Shown here piece by piece: positions 1-8,317 of a stretch of 34,130 nt of DNA. Source of the stretch: Blastocladiella britannica (lineage: Eukaryota > Blastocladiomycota > Blastocladiomycetes > Blastocladiales > Blastocladiaceae). The first letter of the stretch is position 1; every line of letters begins with the position of its first letter. Under the pieces are notes generated by a model, which saw only the letters and a program-made list of their open reading frames with translations, had not been told where the DNA came from and did no database searches. The stretch covers positions 1-34,130 of the forward strand of contig MU624659.1 in assembly GCA_025349905.2 (NCBI GenBank). Reading direction: 5' to 3'. A program made the position numbers and the translations under genes.

Positions 1-345
1 AAAGTGATGCTTACCACTACCTTCACTTTTTTTCCAGCAGCAGTGACGATCGCGCGGAGGTACTGGTGGCAAAATAAAAACAGCAGCAGTCACATCCGCA
101 CCATTGCACTTGTTGGCGATCTCCGAGCCCTTGGCGACCATCAACAGTGCGAGCATCACGGATGTGATCCGCCTCCCAACGCGATCACTCGAGAAGACAA
201 TGGTGACAGAATGAGTGGAGTGCCCACGCTCGCCGACACTACTGCCAACAAAGCGCTGGACCCAGCAGTCGACATGATCACCGACGAGAGCGACCACCCC
301 GCAATCCATTCGTTGAGCATCTCTCCTCGCCTGCTGATCTCATAT
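1..345 (-). other. Unresolved open frame at left edge, possibly a cut-off gene
   Basis: On the minus strand a frame stays open from a stop near 345 to the window edge. It has GC-ending codons like the real genes nearby and encodes a stretch containing SSDRVGRRITSVMLALLMVA. The first ATG in that frame lies near 320. A second minus-strand frame starting at an ATG at 356 also looks hydrophobic but stops after 66 codons, and the plus strand is open from 4 to 405. I recognise no family in any of them, and GC-rich DNA easily gives shadow frames, so this may be the 3' part of a gene lying to the left, a relic, or chance. No function is proposed. Confidence 0.2.
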
Positions 346-370
346 GACGTTCCCATGGCATACCCAACCG

Positions 371-403
371 GACTTGAACCATTACTTTCAAGTCTTTTTT
401 TTT
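371..403. other. Perfect 8-bp hairpin followed by T9
   Basis: GACTTGAA (371-378) and TTCAAGTC (387-394) are perfect inverted repeats around an 8-nt loop, followed at once by nine T (395-403). On the plus strand this has the shape of a hairpin plus T-run, which could end an RNA polymerase III transcript. No box A/box B promoter or cloverleaf was found with it on that strand, so the function is unknown. Confidence 0.4.
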
Positions 404-1040
404 GAGCTTTGAGCCCATTTCTTTTAACCGTCCTTTACTTTACTCTTCCTCTTATTTCTTTTGTGCGCGCGACCTTTTATTTGTCAACGGGCGAACCGCC
501 CTGATCGTCCTCTCATTCTGCCTTGTGTTCATTTTCTTTAATGTTTGTGGTGTCGGGTCCAGTCAAGCGCATCAGGTGCAGTCAAGAAGCTTGTTGCGGG
601 TACGGCCTTATCTGCTTTATTCGAGATTCAGTCTCGAGCACATGTTTATTTGTTATGTATAGGTTCTTTGGAATGTGATCAAGTTCGAGCGGGTTTTGGA
701 TATGATCGAGACCGAGTATTTGTGAAAAGAAAAGTTTATATATGGTGATTTTGGGAATTGGATTCAGATTCGGCTGGATTTTGGAGCTGGTTTGGATGGA
801 AATGGAGTGCGGTTTCTGCTGGAAAAGGTGATCAAGTCCGATTCCTGAGGAAAATGGGGAAAACATCCATAGGAATCATGGCAACGGCTTAGCCAGACAA
901 CATCCAGCGGAAAAAAGTGGGATTTTTATTCCTGCGGAGAGCATCTTGCCCGGTTTATCCTGAAGCTTTTGACTGTTCTCCGCCGGATTTTATTCTGACT
1001 CTCTCCAGCTGTGCAAGCAAAACAAAACAAAAAGAAGTGA
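404..1040. other. AT-rich intergenic stretch with degenerate TTGGA repeats
   Basis: Base composition falls well below that of the coding regions. Between about 660 and 860 short related pieces recur, such as TTGGAATGTGATC, TTGGATATGATCG and GGATTTTGGAGCTGG, together with three copies close to TGATCAAGTYCGA or TGATCGAGACCGA. This looks like a decayed short repeat. Small frames here lack coding character. The right end, 900-1040, probably holds the 3' untranslated region of the ERG26-like gene. I see no gene. Confidence 0.4.
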
Positions 1041-2399
1041 TCACTCGTCCCGACCCGCCACGGCCCGGCGCTTGATCGAGCCCTCGCTGGCCGCCAGAGC
1101 AACTGCCACCGGCTTCTCGACCATCTCGAACGCGTCGGTCGTCGGGGCCGCGTCGTCATCGTCGCCCTTCCCACTCCCACCGAACGACAGCGTGGTGATC
1201 TTTTCACCGGCCCACAGCGAGCGCCAGCGGTCCACCGACTTGATCCACTGCACCGACCGCTCGATGCCCTCGGTCATGCTGATCTTGGGCTCGTACCCGA
1301 GCACTGCGCGTGCGCGCGAGCAGTCGAATGTGCGGGTGGCGGTGGTCAGCCGGATGCGCAGCGGCGTAAACAGCGGATCCCAGTGGAAACCGGCCAGGTT
1401 GACGAGCGCGGCCAGGCCGGCGACAATGTACGCGACGGGCAGCAGCAGCCAGCGCGGGATGTGCCTCGACGACGCGTTCACCGCCCGCGGATCGTCTGCG
1501 GGAAGCAGCGCGCGGATCAGCCGCTTGGGGAAATCCCAGAACGGAATGGTCTCGGCGTTGGTCACAAAGAACGCGGCACCGGCGGCGGGAGCAGTGGCCG
1601 TGGTCAATGCTGCCGCCGCCAGCAAGTGCGCATAGGCCACGTTCTCGACGTACGTGAAACTGCACAAGTTGGTTCCATCGCCAATCACCATGTGGGACTT
1701 GCCGGTGGCAAGCGCATCGAGGAAGCCCGGGATGGCCTGGCCATCGCGCGGACCAAAGATCCCTGAGGGTCGGATGGCGACGGTGAGCAGTGGGTGGCCC
1801 GGGGTAGTGGGCAGGTTGTTGGACTTTAGGACGAGGTCCTCTGCTGCGGCCTATTCGATATTTCGTATATGAGTACAAACATACATGAGTCATATAAAAG
1901 GATAGAAGAATACCTTGGTCTCGGTGTAGGCGTCCAGCGGCGACTTGCAGTACAGCAGGTCCTCGTTGGCATTGTACACGCTGGCGCCGTTAAAGACGAC
2001 CGATGCAGAGCTCGTGTAGACCAGACGGCGCACACCCGATTTCAAGCAGGCCTGGACCAGCGTGCGCGTGCCCTCGACATTGACGGCCCAGTAAAAATCG
2101 CGCGATTTCCCGTGCGGAGGGGACGCAGTGTGGATCACGGTGGTGATTGCATTGTCGGCCAGAGTGCGGGCAATGAAATCGTGGTCCAGCAGCGAGCCAA
2201 TATGGTACGTGACGTGGTCGCGGTCCGGGTACCGCTGCTGCAGGTCCAGCACGTGGATGCGCGTGCCAGTGGAGGCAAAGGCCAGGAGCTGGTCGATGAT
2301 GTGCGAGCCGAGGAAGCCGTCGCCGCCGACCACGAGGATCGGGTGGGCGAGTGCCTGAGCGAGGTCGGGCCGTGCAGTGGGGTTGAGTGCCGGGTACAT
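1041..2399 (-). CDS. ERG26: Sterol-4-alpha-carboxylate 3-dehydrogenase, decarboxylating (Erg26/NSDHL type)
   Basis: Two exons, 2399-1914 and 1850-1041, with a 63-nt intron, give 431 aa. The protein belongs to the 3-beta-HSD branch of the extended short-chain dehydrogenases. The Rossmann NAD-binding motif GGDGFLG is at residues 25-31 and the catalytic YxxxK (YTETK) at 158-162, its Lys being the last codon of exon 1. A hydrophobic segment near 296-317 fits the membrane anchor of this family. Erg26 oxidises and decarboxylates C4-carboxysterols in the ER during C4 demethylation. The protein is longer than human NSDHL (373 aa) because of a C-terminal tail rich in Asp, Ala and Lys. Another 3-beta-HSD-like enzyme is possible, since assignment within the family by eye is not certain. 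The start is the first ATG before the Rossmann fold and lies 107 bp from the divergent ALYREF start. Confidence 0.8.
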
Positions 2400-2506
2400 C
2401 TTTTAATATTTATATGCTTTGAAAAGTTGTGCCGCGCTTGGCCGAGGACGTTTCTCTTTCGCTGCTCACAACAACAAAGCAAAAAAGAAAACCATCACAA
2501 TCAATC
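2400..2506. promoter_or_regulatory. Shared divergent promoter, ERG26-like / ALYREF
   Basis: Only 107 bp separate the two start codons. The ERG26 side is AT-rich (TTTTAATATTTATAT) and the ALYREF side is A-rich with AACAAC and AAAAAAG, typical of a fungal leader. Both promoters and both 5' leaders must fit here or reach into the neighbouring gene. Confidence 0.5.
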
Positions 2507-4031
2507 ATGGACGCCCAGCTCTCAATGGACCTCGACTCGATCATTGCCGCCAACCAGGCCGCAAAGAAGCGTGCCCAGCCCGCCAAGAAGCAGCAGCAGG
2601 ACAAGCAGCAGTCTGGAAGCGGTCGTGGCAGCCGTGGCGGGGCCGGTGGTGCGTCGTCGTCGTCCGGTGGTGGTGGTGGCCGCGACCGTGACCGTGGGGC
2701 GTCCCGTGCGTCGGGAGCTCCTCGTCAGCAGCAGCAGCAGCAGGCTCTGACCACCGGCTCGTTCAAGATCACCATTTCCAACCTCGACGGGGGTGTGACT
2801 GAGGCGGATTTGAAGGTTTGTTTTTCTCTCCTCTTTTTTGCTTCAGCATAATCCAGCTCATTCCCACCTCACTCACACTTCCCAATAAAATGTAAATAGA
2901 CCCTCTTTGATCGCGTCGGCCGGGTCAAGCGCGTGCAGCTCTTTTACAACAAGACCGGCAAGTCGCAGGGCACCGCCCAGATCAGCTTCCACTCCAAGGA
3001 GGACTCGCTGGCCGCCGTCAGCCGCTACAACAACGTGTCTCTCGATGGTACGCGCGCAACGCGCTCTCCTCCCTCCACTCCCTTTTCTTTTTCCCGCATG
3101 CTTGCGGATGCTTGAGAGGCGTTCCGGGGTGGGAAACCGGCGCTGTGTTTGCCTGCTGTTATTGCTCCCACCCTATCCGTGTCTTCCTGTCTCTTTCTCT
3201 GCCGCTGTCCAAACCCTTTCTCTTTTTTGAGTTGGGTCCATTGGCGGCACGAGAGGACGGACGTATGTGCACGTGTGTGTGGGTGGGCGCGGTTTTTGTC
3301 ACGCGCTCTGTGGATTGAGCGAATGCTGTGACATTGTCTGCTGCTGGGGTGCACTGGCACGCCGCTTTCGATCGCGGTTGGTCGACCGTGGATTATGTGC
3401 GAAGAGAAGTCGGGTATCAAGGAATCGTCTGGGGGCTTGGCCACGTCGTTCGCTCGCTCGCTCGCTCGCCCGTGTGCTCCAAGCTGTTGCTCTTTATCCC
3501 CCTCTCGCCCTATCTCCCGTTACGTTTGTTTGTCAATTTTTGCTCAACCCCACACTTTCAGGCAAGCCGATGCACATTGAGATGCTCATGGATCCCTCCA
3601 ACCTGGCCCTGGCCGCGACGTACGTTTAAATTTTTTTTTTTTCCTTTTCAAGTCTTCCAACTATCCGATCTCAAGCATGGAAAATTATATATAATAGTGC
3701 ACCCAAGAAGCCTGCTGGCGGCAACCAGGCAGCGGCGGGCAACGGACGCAACCGCACCACCAGCAACCGTGGCGGCCGCGACGGCAGTGCTCGCGACGGC
3801 GGCCGCACCCGTGGCGCGCGTGGCACTGGCCGCAGCGGCGGTGCTGGCGGCGCATCCAAGCCCGAGCGTGCTGCCCCAAAGACGCAGGAGGACCTGGATC
3901 GTGAGCTCTCTGAGTACATGAGTGCTGTACGTTTTTTTTTTTTCTTTTCGACTTATTTCATGCAAGATATTGATCAATACCATAAATAGGGTGCTCCCGC
4001 TGGCGCTGGCGATGCCATGATGACCGACTAA
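2507..4031 (+). CDS. YRA1: mRNA export adaptor, ALYREF/REF/Yra1 family (THO complex subunit 4)
   Basis: Five exons, 2507-2815, 2900-3047, 3562-3619, 3698-3926 and 3990-4031, give 261 aa. The N-terminus carries the short UAP56/Sub2-binding motif (LDSIIAAN, residues 6-13), then an Arg/Gly-rich region, one RRM (about 85-160, beginning FKITISNLDGG) and a second RGG-rich region. It ends with the conserved C-terminal motif (DLDRELSEYMSA) that also contacts Sub2 in this family. These proteins load the export receptor (Mex67/NXF1) onto spliced mRNA as part of TREX in the nucleus. Four introns are inferred; the second, inside the RRM, is 514 nt and the only long intron in the window. The stop is 58 bp from the convergent sulfiredoxin stop. 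Confidence 0.9.
3048..3561 (+). other. Outsize intron 2 of the ALYREF/Yra1 gene
   Basis: It starts GTACGC, ends with a branch-like CTCAAC and a pyrimidine-rich stretch before TTTCAG, and joins codons in phase 1 to restore the RRM (SLDG then KPMHIEML). At 514 nt it is more than six times longer than any other intron here. It is rich in CT tracts and contains a (GCTC) repeat near 3450-3470. Unspliced read-through meets a stop at 3113-3115. No snoRNA boxes could be recognised with confidence. Confidence 0.8.
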
Positions 4032-4089
4032 GAAAAACGAGACATATTTATTTTATGGCAATGCAATGAAATTGACTATTTTGTTTTTT

Positions 4090-4500
4090 TCATTCCAACT
4101 TGAGCTTGAGCGAGTTGCCAAAGTAGGTGCGGAGAGTTTCCTCGCTCACATCAATGATCCGAGCACGGATCGTGTCGCGGCCGAGCTCCTTGTGCGCCGC
4201 CCACCGATGGCACCCTCCAACTGCAAAGTAGTAGTGCAATTCGGCGCCGGTACGCGGGTGCACGCGTTCCAAGTGCATGACCTCGATGGGAGTCATATCG
4301 GTGCCATTCTACAATCGTTTGTTAGTTAAGTCCAAACATATGGAGACAAAGAAAAATAAGAATACCTGAATGAGCTTGGTAAAAGCGTGGACCTTGGCTG
4401 GATTGAGAACTGATGGGATCGGCCGGGCAATTACGGCGATGGGTACCTCCACCACTTCCTCGGATTGGGTGAACGCAGAAATCGAAAGTGATGGATCCAT
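4090..4500 (-). CDS. SRX1: Sulfiredoxin
   Basis: Two exons, 4500-4366 and 4308-4090, with a 57-nt intron, give 117 aa, the usual size for the family. The active-site motif is GGCHR, whose Cys attacks the sulfinic phosphoryl ester during ATP-dependent repair of hyperoxidised 2-Cys peroxiredoxins in the cytosol. The family pattern continues with WAAHKELGRDTIRARI and an ending like ETLRTYFG. The residue before GGCHR is Val (FAVGGCHR), where the eukaryotic sulfiredoxins I know usually have Phe. It converges on ALYREF (58 bp between stops) and diverges from the candidate PP1-docking gene (175 bp between starts). Confidence 0.9.
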
Positions 4501-4675
4501 TTTATTTTTTGGATCAAGAAATAATAGGCAGGTGGCGTCTGGGAAAGAGAGAGCAATTTTTCAGTATTCATATATGTCATGAACTCTTGGCTTGACTCTT
4601 TCGAAGAAAAAAACAAAGGAATAATTTCGAACAAAACCAGACGTGAGCCCCGCTCAACCCCACGCTCGTGCAGAA
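4501..4675. promoter_or_regulatory. Divergent promoter, sulfiredoxin / candidate PP1-docking gene
   Basis: This 175-bp AT-rich gap lies between two divergent ATG codons. It contains several A-runs and TATATG near 4570. No specific operator was recognised. Confidence 0.4.
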
Positions 4676-6031
4676 ATGACTTCCTCTCTTTATTCCACCA
4701 GCAACCCGCAGCACTCTTTCGCCGCGGTTCTAAGCGTACTCGACCTTGAAGGCATCGACTGGCTCGACGCTTCCCCCATTGACCTCAGCTTGACGCCGTT
4801 GGTCACCACCACCACAACAACAACAACAACAACAACTGCCACTGCCACGCGTTCCTCGCCGGTCGAATCCGCCTCTTCTGCTTCCTTCTCTGCGTCCTCT
4901 TCGCCCTCGTTCGTGCTCGCATCCCCCGAGCCATCGTTTGCTGAAGTACCACAACCGCCACCAGCAACACAAGAACCAAGGCGCAAGTCCCTCAGCCACC
5001 GTCTTCTTTCTGCCGTCGCCGCCCCTTGCGTCAAGCTCGTCCGCGACCACACCTTTTTTGCGAGTGCTGCTTCTTCGTCAGGCGCCTCTTCTGCCATCTC
5101 GTACTCGATTGCGTCGCCCACGCCATCGTCCCAGCTTTGGCCTCCCAACCACTCGCCGCTGACTGTCTTGCTCAACGAACCCGAGCCTCCTGTCACACCT
5201 TCCCCTCCTGCCGCCTCAGTCCCCTCTGTAGCAGCACCCTTCGCTCAGCCACCGGCCGCTCTTGACCTGCTCTTGCAGCCGTTCGACCCCATTCCCCGGC
5301 CGCCAACGCCGCCACTCAAAAACCCCGGCTCCACATACAAAACCACCTTTACAACCATGCCCGCGGATCTCTCGCTCGACCTCTCCAACCTCCCCCGCCT
5401 CTTTGGCTCGTCTCTGTCGGCCTCGTCTCCCGCAGCATCCGCAGCAGCACCCGTGAACGCCTCGTCCGACTCTGAGAGCTCGCCCGACGGCTCGGCCCCT
5501 CGCAAGCGCCGCAGCTCCAAGGTGCAGTTTTCCAAGTATGTCAAGGTGTCGTATACGTTTGCGCCCGAGGACTATGACCGCAACCCGGTGGACCCACCGC
5601 CCATGACCGCCAAGGACTACTACGAGTACCAGGTGATTGCGTTCGAGATGCACCAGGCCATCAAGTTTGAGCTGACGATGCGCCAGCTCGGCCTGTGGGA
5701 CGCGTCGACGCCCAATGTCGCCGAGGTGCCCGTGGTGCCGACGATCCCCGTGGTGGCATCCACCATGGAGCGCCGTAAAGAGGTCAAGGCCACGTTCACC
5801 AAGGGCACCAAGGTCGTGATTGCCCGGCCACGCGGGTCGTCGCTGCAGTACTCGTACCTCGAAGACGGCGAGTCGTCGGGCGATGACGCTGCTGCCCGTG
5901 CCGCATCTGCGTACGCATCTGGAACGCCCGCCGCTGCCCGAGGAGCATCCAGTTCCGAGGATGAGGGCGACGCAACAGAAGCCGAGGATTTCGGCAGCCC
6001 ATTGGGTGCTCGTGCTGCCATTGCGGTCTGA
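4676..6031 (+). CDS. Ser/Pro/Ala-rich protein with a candidate PP1-docking RVxF motif
   Basis: One intronless frame of 451 aa from the ATG at 4676; the frame is open further upstream but has no earlier ATG. The first 270 residues are low-complexity Ser, Pro, Ala and Thr, including a Thr tract coded by an ACA/ACC repeat. The only region that looks constrained is residues 275-345. It holds KVQF (282-285), a match to the RVxF docking motif of protein phosphatase 1, preceded by basic residues (RKRRSS), then YTFAPEDYDR (293-302) and a helix-like stretch ending RQLGLW. RVxF followed by an EYDR/DYDR-like motif occurs in fungal proteins that I believe bind PP1, but I cannot name the family. The C-terminus is acidic and Ala-rich. 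A regulatory or targeting subunit of PP1 is an inference. Confidence 0.75.
   Translation: MTSSLYSTSNPQHSFAAVLSVLDLEGIDWLDASPIDLSLTPLVTTTTTTTTTTTATATRSSPVESASSASFSASSSPSFVLASPEPSFAEVPQPPPATQEPRRKSLSHRLLSAVAAPCVKLVRDHTFFASAASSSGASSAISYSIASPTPSSQLWPPNHSPLTVLLNEPEPPVTPSPPAASVPSVAAPFAQPPAALDLLLQPFDPIPRPPTPPLKNPGSTYKTTFTTMPADLSLDLSNLPRLFGSSLSASSPAASAAAPVNASSDSESSPDGSAPRKRRSSKVQFSKYVKVSYTFAPEDYDRNPVDPPPMTAKDYYEYQVIAFEMHQAIKFELTMRQLGLWDASTPNVAEVPVVPTIPVVASTMERRKEVKATFTKGTKVVIARPRGSSLQYSYLEDGESSGDDAAARAASAYASGTPAAARGASSSEDEGDATEAEDFGSPLGARAAIAV
4805..4845 (+). repeat. ACA/ACC triplet repeat inside coding sequence
   Basis: A run of ACC and ACA triplets encodes a Thr tract in the candidate PP1-docking protein. 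It is a likely length-variable microsatellite. Confidence 0.7.
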
Positions 6032-6598
6032 TTCTCTTTTCTCTCTCTCTTTCCTCTCCCTCGACTTGTGTATATCCTATCCTTCAACTCCTTTACTTCC
6101 TGGTGCAGCGCACCCTCCTCTCCTCCTTACTCATTGATGTGTGAAAGTGCATGTGTGCATCGGTTTGTTTTTGCGTGCGCGCATCCGCTTTGATGCGATG
6201 CCGGCAACCATACCATCGCCACTTGGCACACGGATACGGCCGGCCCCTCCTCGCTCATTTTTCCCTTTCATCCTTTCAATTTTTTAACTCTCTTGCAGCG
6301 CTTCTGGTTTTGCAAGCAGCTGCACGCGATTCTGTGTGGCAGTGGGCGAACCAGAACACGTTTTTCCTTGCTGCAATTGGGTGTGTAGTGTAATGTGGGC
6401 GGAGAAAAGGGCGCGTGCTGTGCAGAGAGCCAAAGCGACTCGCCCGCGTCCCGGACTGGCGCTGGCCGCCAATGCGGAAAAAATAAATCGTAATTCTTTA
6501 TTGGCCTCGTTTCATCATTTTGGTTCCCAGTTGCTACAAAGGCGTAAGTCAACTCGTGCTCTTGCGCAATTCCTATTCACTTAATACTATTTAAAAAA
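6032..6598 (+). other. Intergenic region and leader before the G-alpha gene
   Basis: A 567-bp stretch with no convincing gene. The left part is a CT-rich 3' untranslated region. Around 6270-6298 the sequence CAATTTTTTAACTCTCTTGCAG resembles a 3' splice site with branch point and pyrimidine tract, so an intron in the 5' untranslated region of the G-alpha gene is possible, but no donor can be chosen by eye. Confidence 0.35.
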
Positions 6599-8077
6599 AT
6601 GGGCTGCACGCAATCCACGGCCGCCAACCACGACGACCAGGACGGAAAGCGCAAGAATGCGTTGATTGACGACCAGCTCCGCGCCGACCGAGTCCGAGCC
6701 ACCCGCGAAATCAAGTGTCTGCTGCTCGGCGCCGGCGAATCGGGCAAATCCACCATTCTCAAGCAGATGCAGCTGATTCACGGGGCCGGGTACACGCGCG
6801 ACGACCGGCTGGCCATGCGCGAAGTGGTGTTCTCCAACGCCGTGCAGTCGATGCGCGTGATTATCGCCGCCATGGCCCACTTGGGTGTGCCGCTGGCGGA
6901 CGCCGGGCTGGAGAAAGATGCGCGGTTTGCGGCGGCACTGCCAACCCAGCTCGACGGCGAACAGCTTCCGGCTGAAGTGGCGGCGGCCATGGGACGGTTG
7001 TGGAACGACGCGGGCATTCAGTCGGTGTTTGCGCGGTCGCGCGAGTACCAGCTCAACGACTCGGCCAAGTAGTGCGTTTTCTTTTTTTTTTTTTTTTGGA
7101 TTGGGTTGGGCACCTGAACATCTCAACCCCGGCCAACCGATACAATAGCTACCTCGACGCCTTGCCACGACTCGCAGCCCAGAACTACTTGCCCACGGAC
7201 CAGGACATTCTGCGCACGCGGGTCCGCACCACTGGCATCGTGGAGACGACTTTTCACATTGGCAACTTGATTTACCGGTGCTTTTTCTCTTTATATCCAG
7301 TGGTAGAAAAGCTATGTGTGAGCTGATTCATTTCTGGATCCATTATTAAAGAATGCTGGATGTTGGAGGCCAGCGCTCGGAACGGAAAAAGTGGATCCAC
7401 TGCTTTGAAAACGTGACGGCCATTGTGTTTTTGGTGGCCATCAGCGAGTACGACCAGACGTTGATTGAGGACGAGAGCGTCGTACGTACTGGCTATTATT
7501 GTAAAGGAGGCCCTACTAACAACCAAATGAAACAGAACCGAATGCACGAGTCCCTCACCCTCTTCCAAAGCATCTGCAACTCGCGGTGGTTTGTCAAGAC
7601 GTCCGTGATTCTGTTCCTCAATAAGGTACGTCCATCTTTTTTTTTTCCGTTTGATCGATTGATTTTCTAACAAGGAAGTCAAAAGATCGACCTGTTCAAG
7701 GACAAGATTGGTCACTCGCCGATCCGAGACTACTTCCCCGACTACACTGGGCCAAACACGTTCCAGGTTCTTTTCTTTCACCTCTGATCTGTCAAAATGT
7801 GTAACTCACATTGCATGCACCATTACCAGGATGGATGCCACTTTTTCCTGAAAAAGTTTACAGACCTCAACAACTCGGACGAAAAGCAAGTTTATGGTAC
7901 CAGTCCTTCGATATTTCAATGACGAAAAGAGGTGCTAACCACAACAACGAGTTGATGAACGAAATTCTAGCCCACTTTACTTGCGCAACCGACACGACCC
8001 AGATCAAGTATGTGCTTTCAGCAGTAAACGACATTTTGATTCAACAGAGCCTGGCCGCAGCGGGCCTTGTGCTTTGA
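6599..8077 (+). CDS. Heterotrimeric G-protein alpha subunit
   Basis: Seven exons, 6599-7071, 7149-7277, 7352-7481, 7536-7625, 7686-7766, 7830-7896 and 7971-8077, give 358 aa, the usual G-alpha length. All GTPase motifs are present: P-loop GAGESGKST (44-52), switch I Arg182 in RTRVRTTGI, switch [14 protein letters not shown] with catalytic Gln208, NKID (273-276) and TCATDT (327-332). MGC at the N-terminus fits myristoylation of Gly2 and palmitoylation of Cys3, so it should sit on the plasma membrane below seven-helix receptors. The C-terminus (AAAGLVL) lacks the Cys used by pertussis toxin. Fungal group I or III is likely, but I cannot separate them by eye. Intron borders are strongly constrained by the conserved sequence; for example exon 6 must end at 7896 to give [11 protein letters not shown]. 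Confidence 0.95.
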
Positions 8078-8317
8078 AATTTTTTTTTTATATCTCATTT
8101 CATTCGTCCTTTTTTTTTTTTTTTTGCGCTCCCCTGCATTTTTCTTGCCCAACATCTCATACGCACTCTATCCTTTTCCTTTCGGTTTTGTCGATTCCTT
8201 GCTTTCCTCGCACCATTATGGTAACAAAAAAATCAAACACAAAGTCTCTTCCGTGTACATCCGTAAAATATACATTCATTTATTTAAGAATCGCAAGGTA
8301 TATTCCAAAAGTTTTCC
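8078..8317. other. Convergent 3' region, G-alpha / symplekin
   Basis: 240 bp of AT-rich sequence with T-runs near 8082-8090 and 8110-8124, consistent with two facing 3' untranslated regions. No gene is seen. Confidence 0.5.

Noticed and set aside
356..380. tRNA-like minus-strand 3' end with GGTTCAAGTCC and a terminal CCA
   Set aside because: The T-stem does not pair, no matching acceptor or anticodon arm lies upstream, and nuclear tRNA genes do not encode CCA. The match is part of the hairpin at 371-394.
3048..3561. snoRNA inside the long ALYREF intron
   Set aside because: I looked for C/D or H/ACA boxes with flanking stems and found no convincing pair; the intron is mostly CT-rich low-complexity sequence.
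4643..4675. Longer start for the candidate PP1-docking protein
   Set aside because: The codon at 4643 is GTG; the first ATG in the frame is at 4676.
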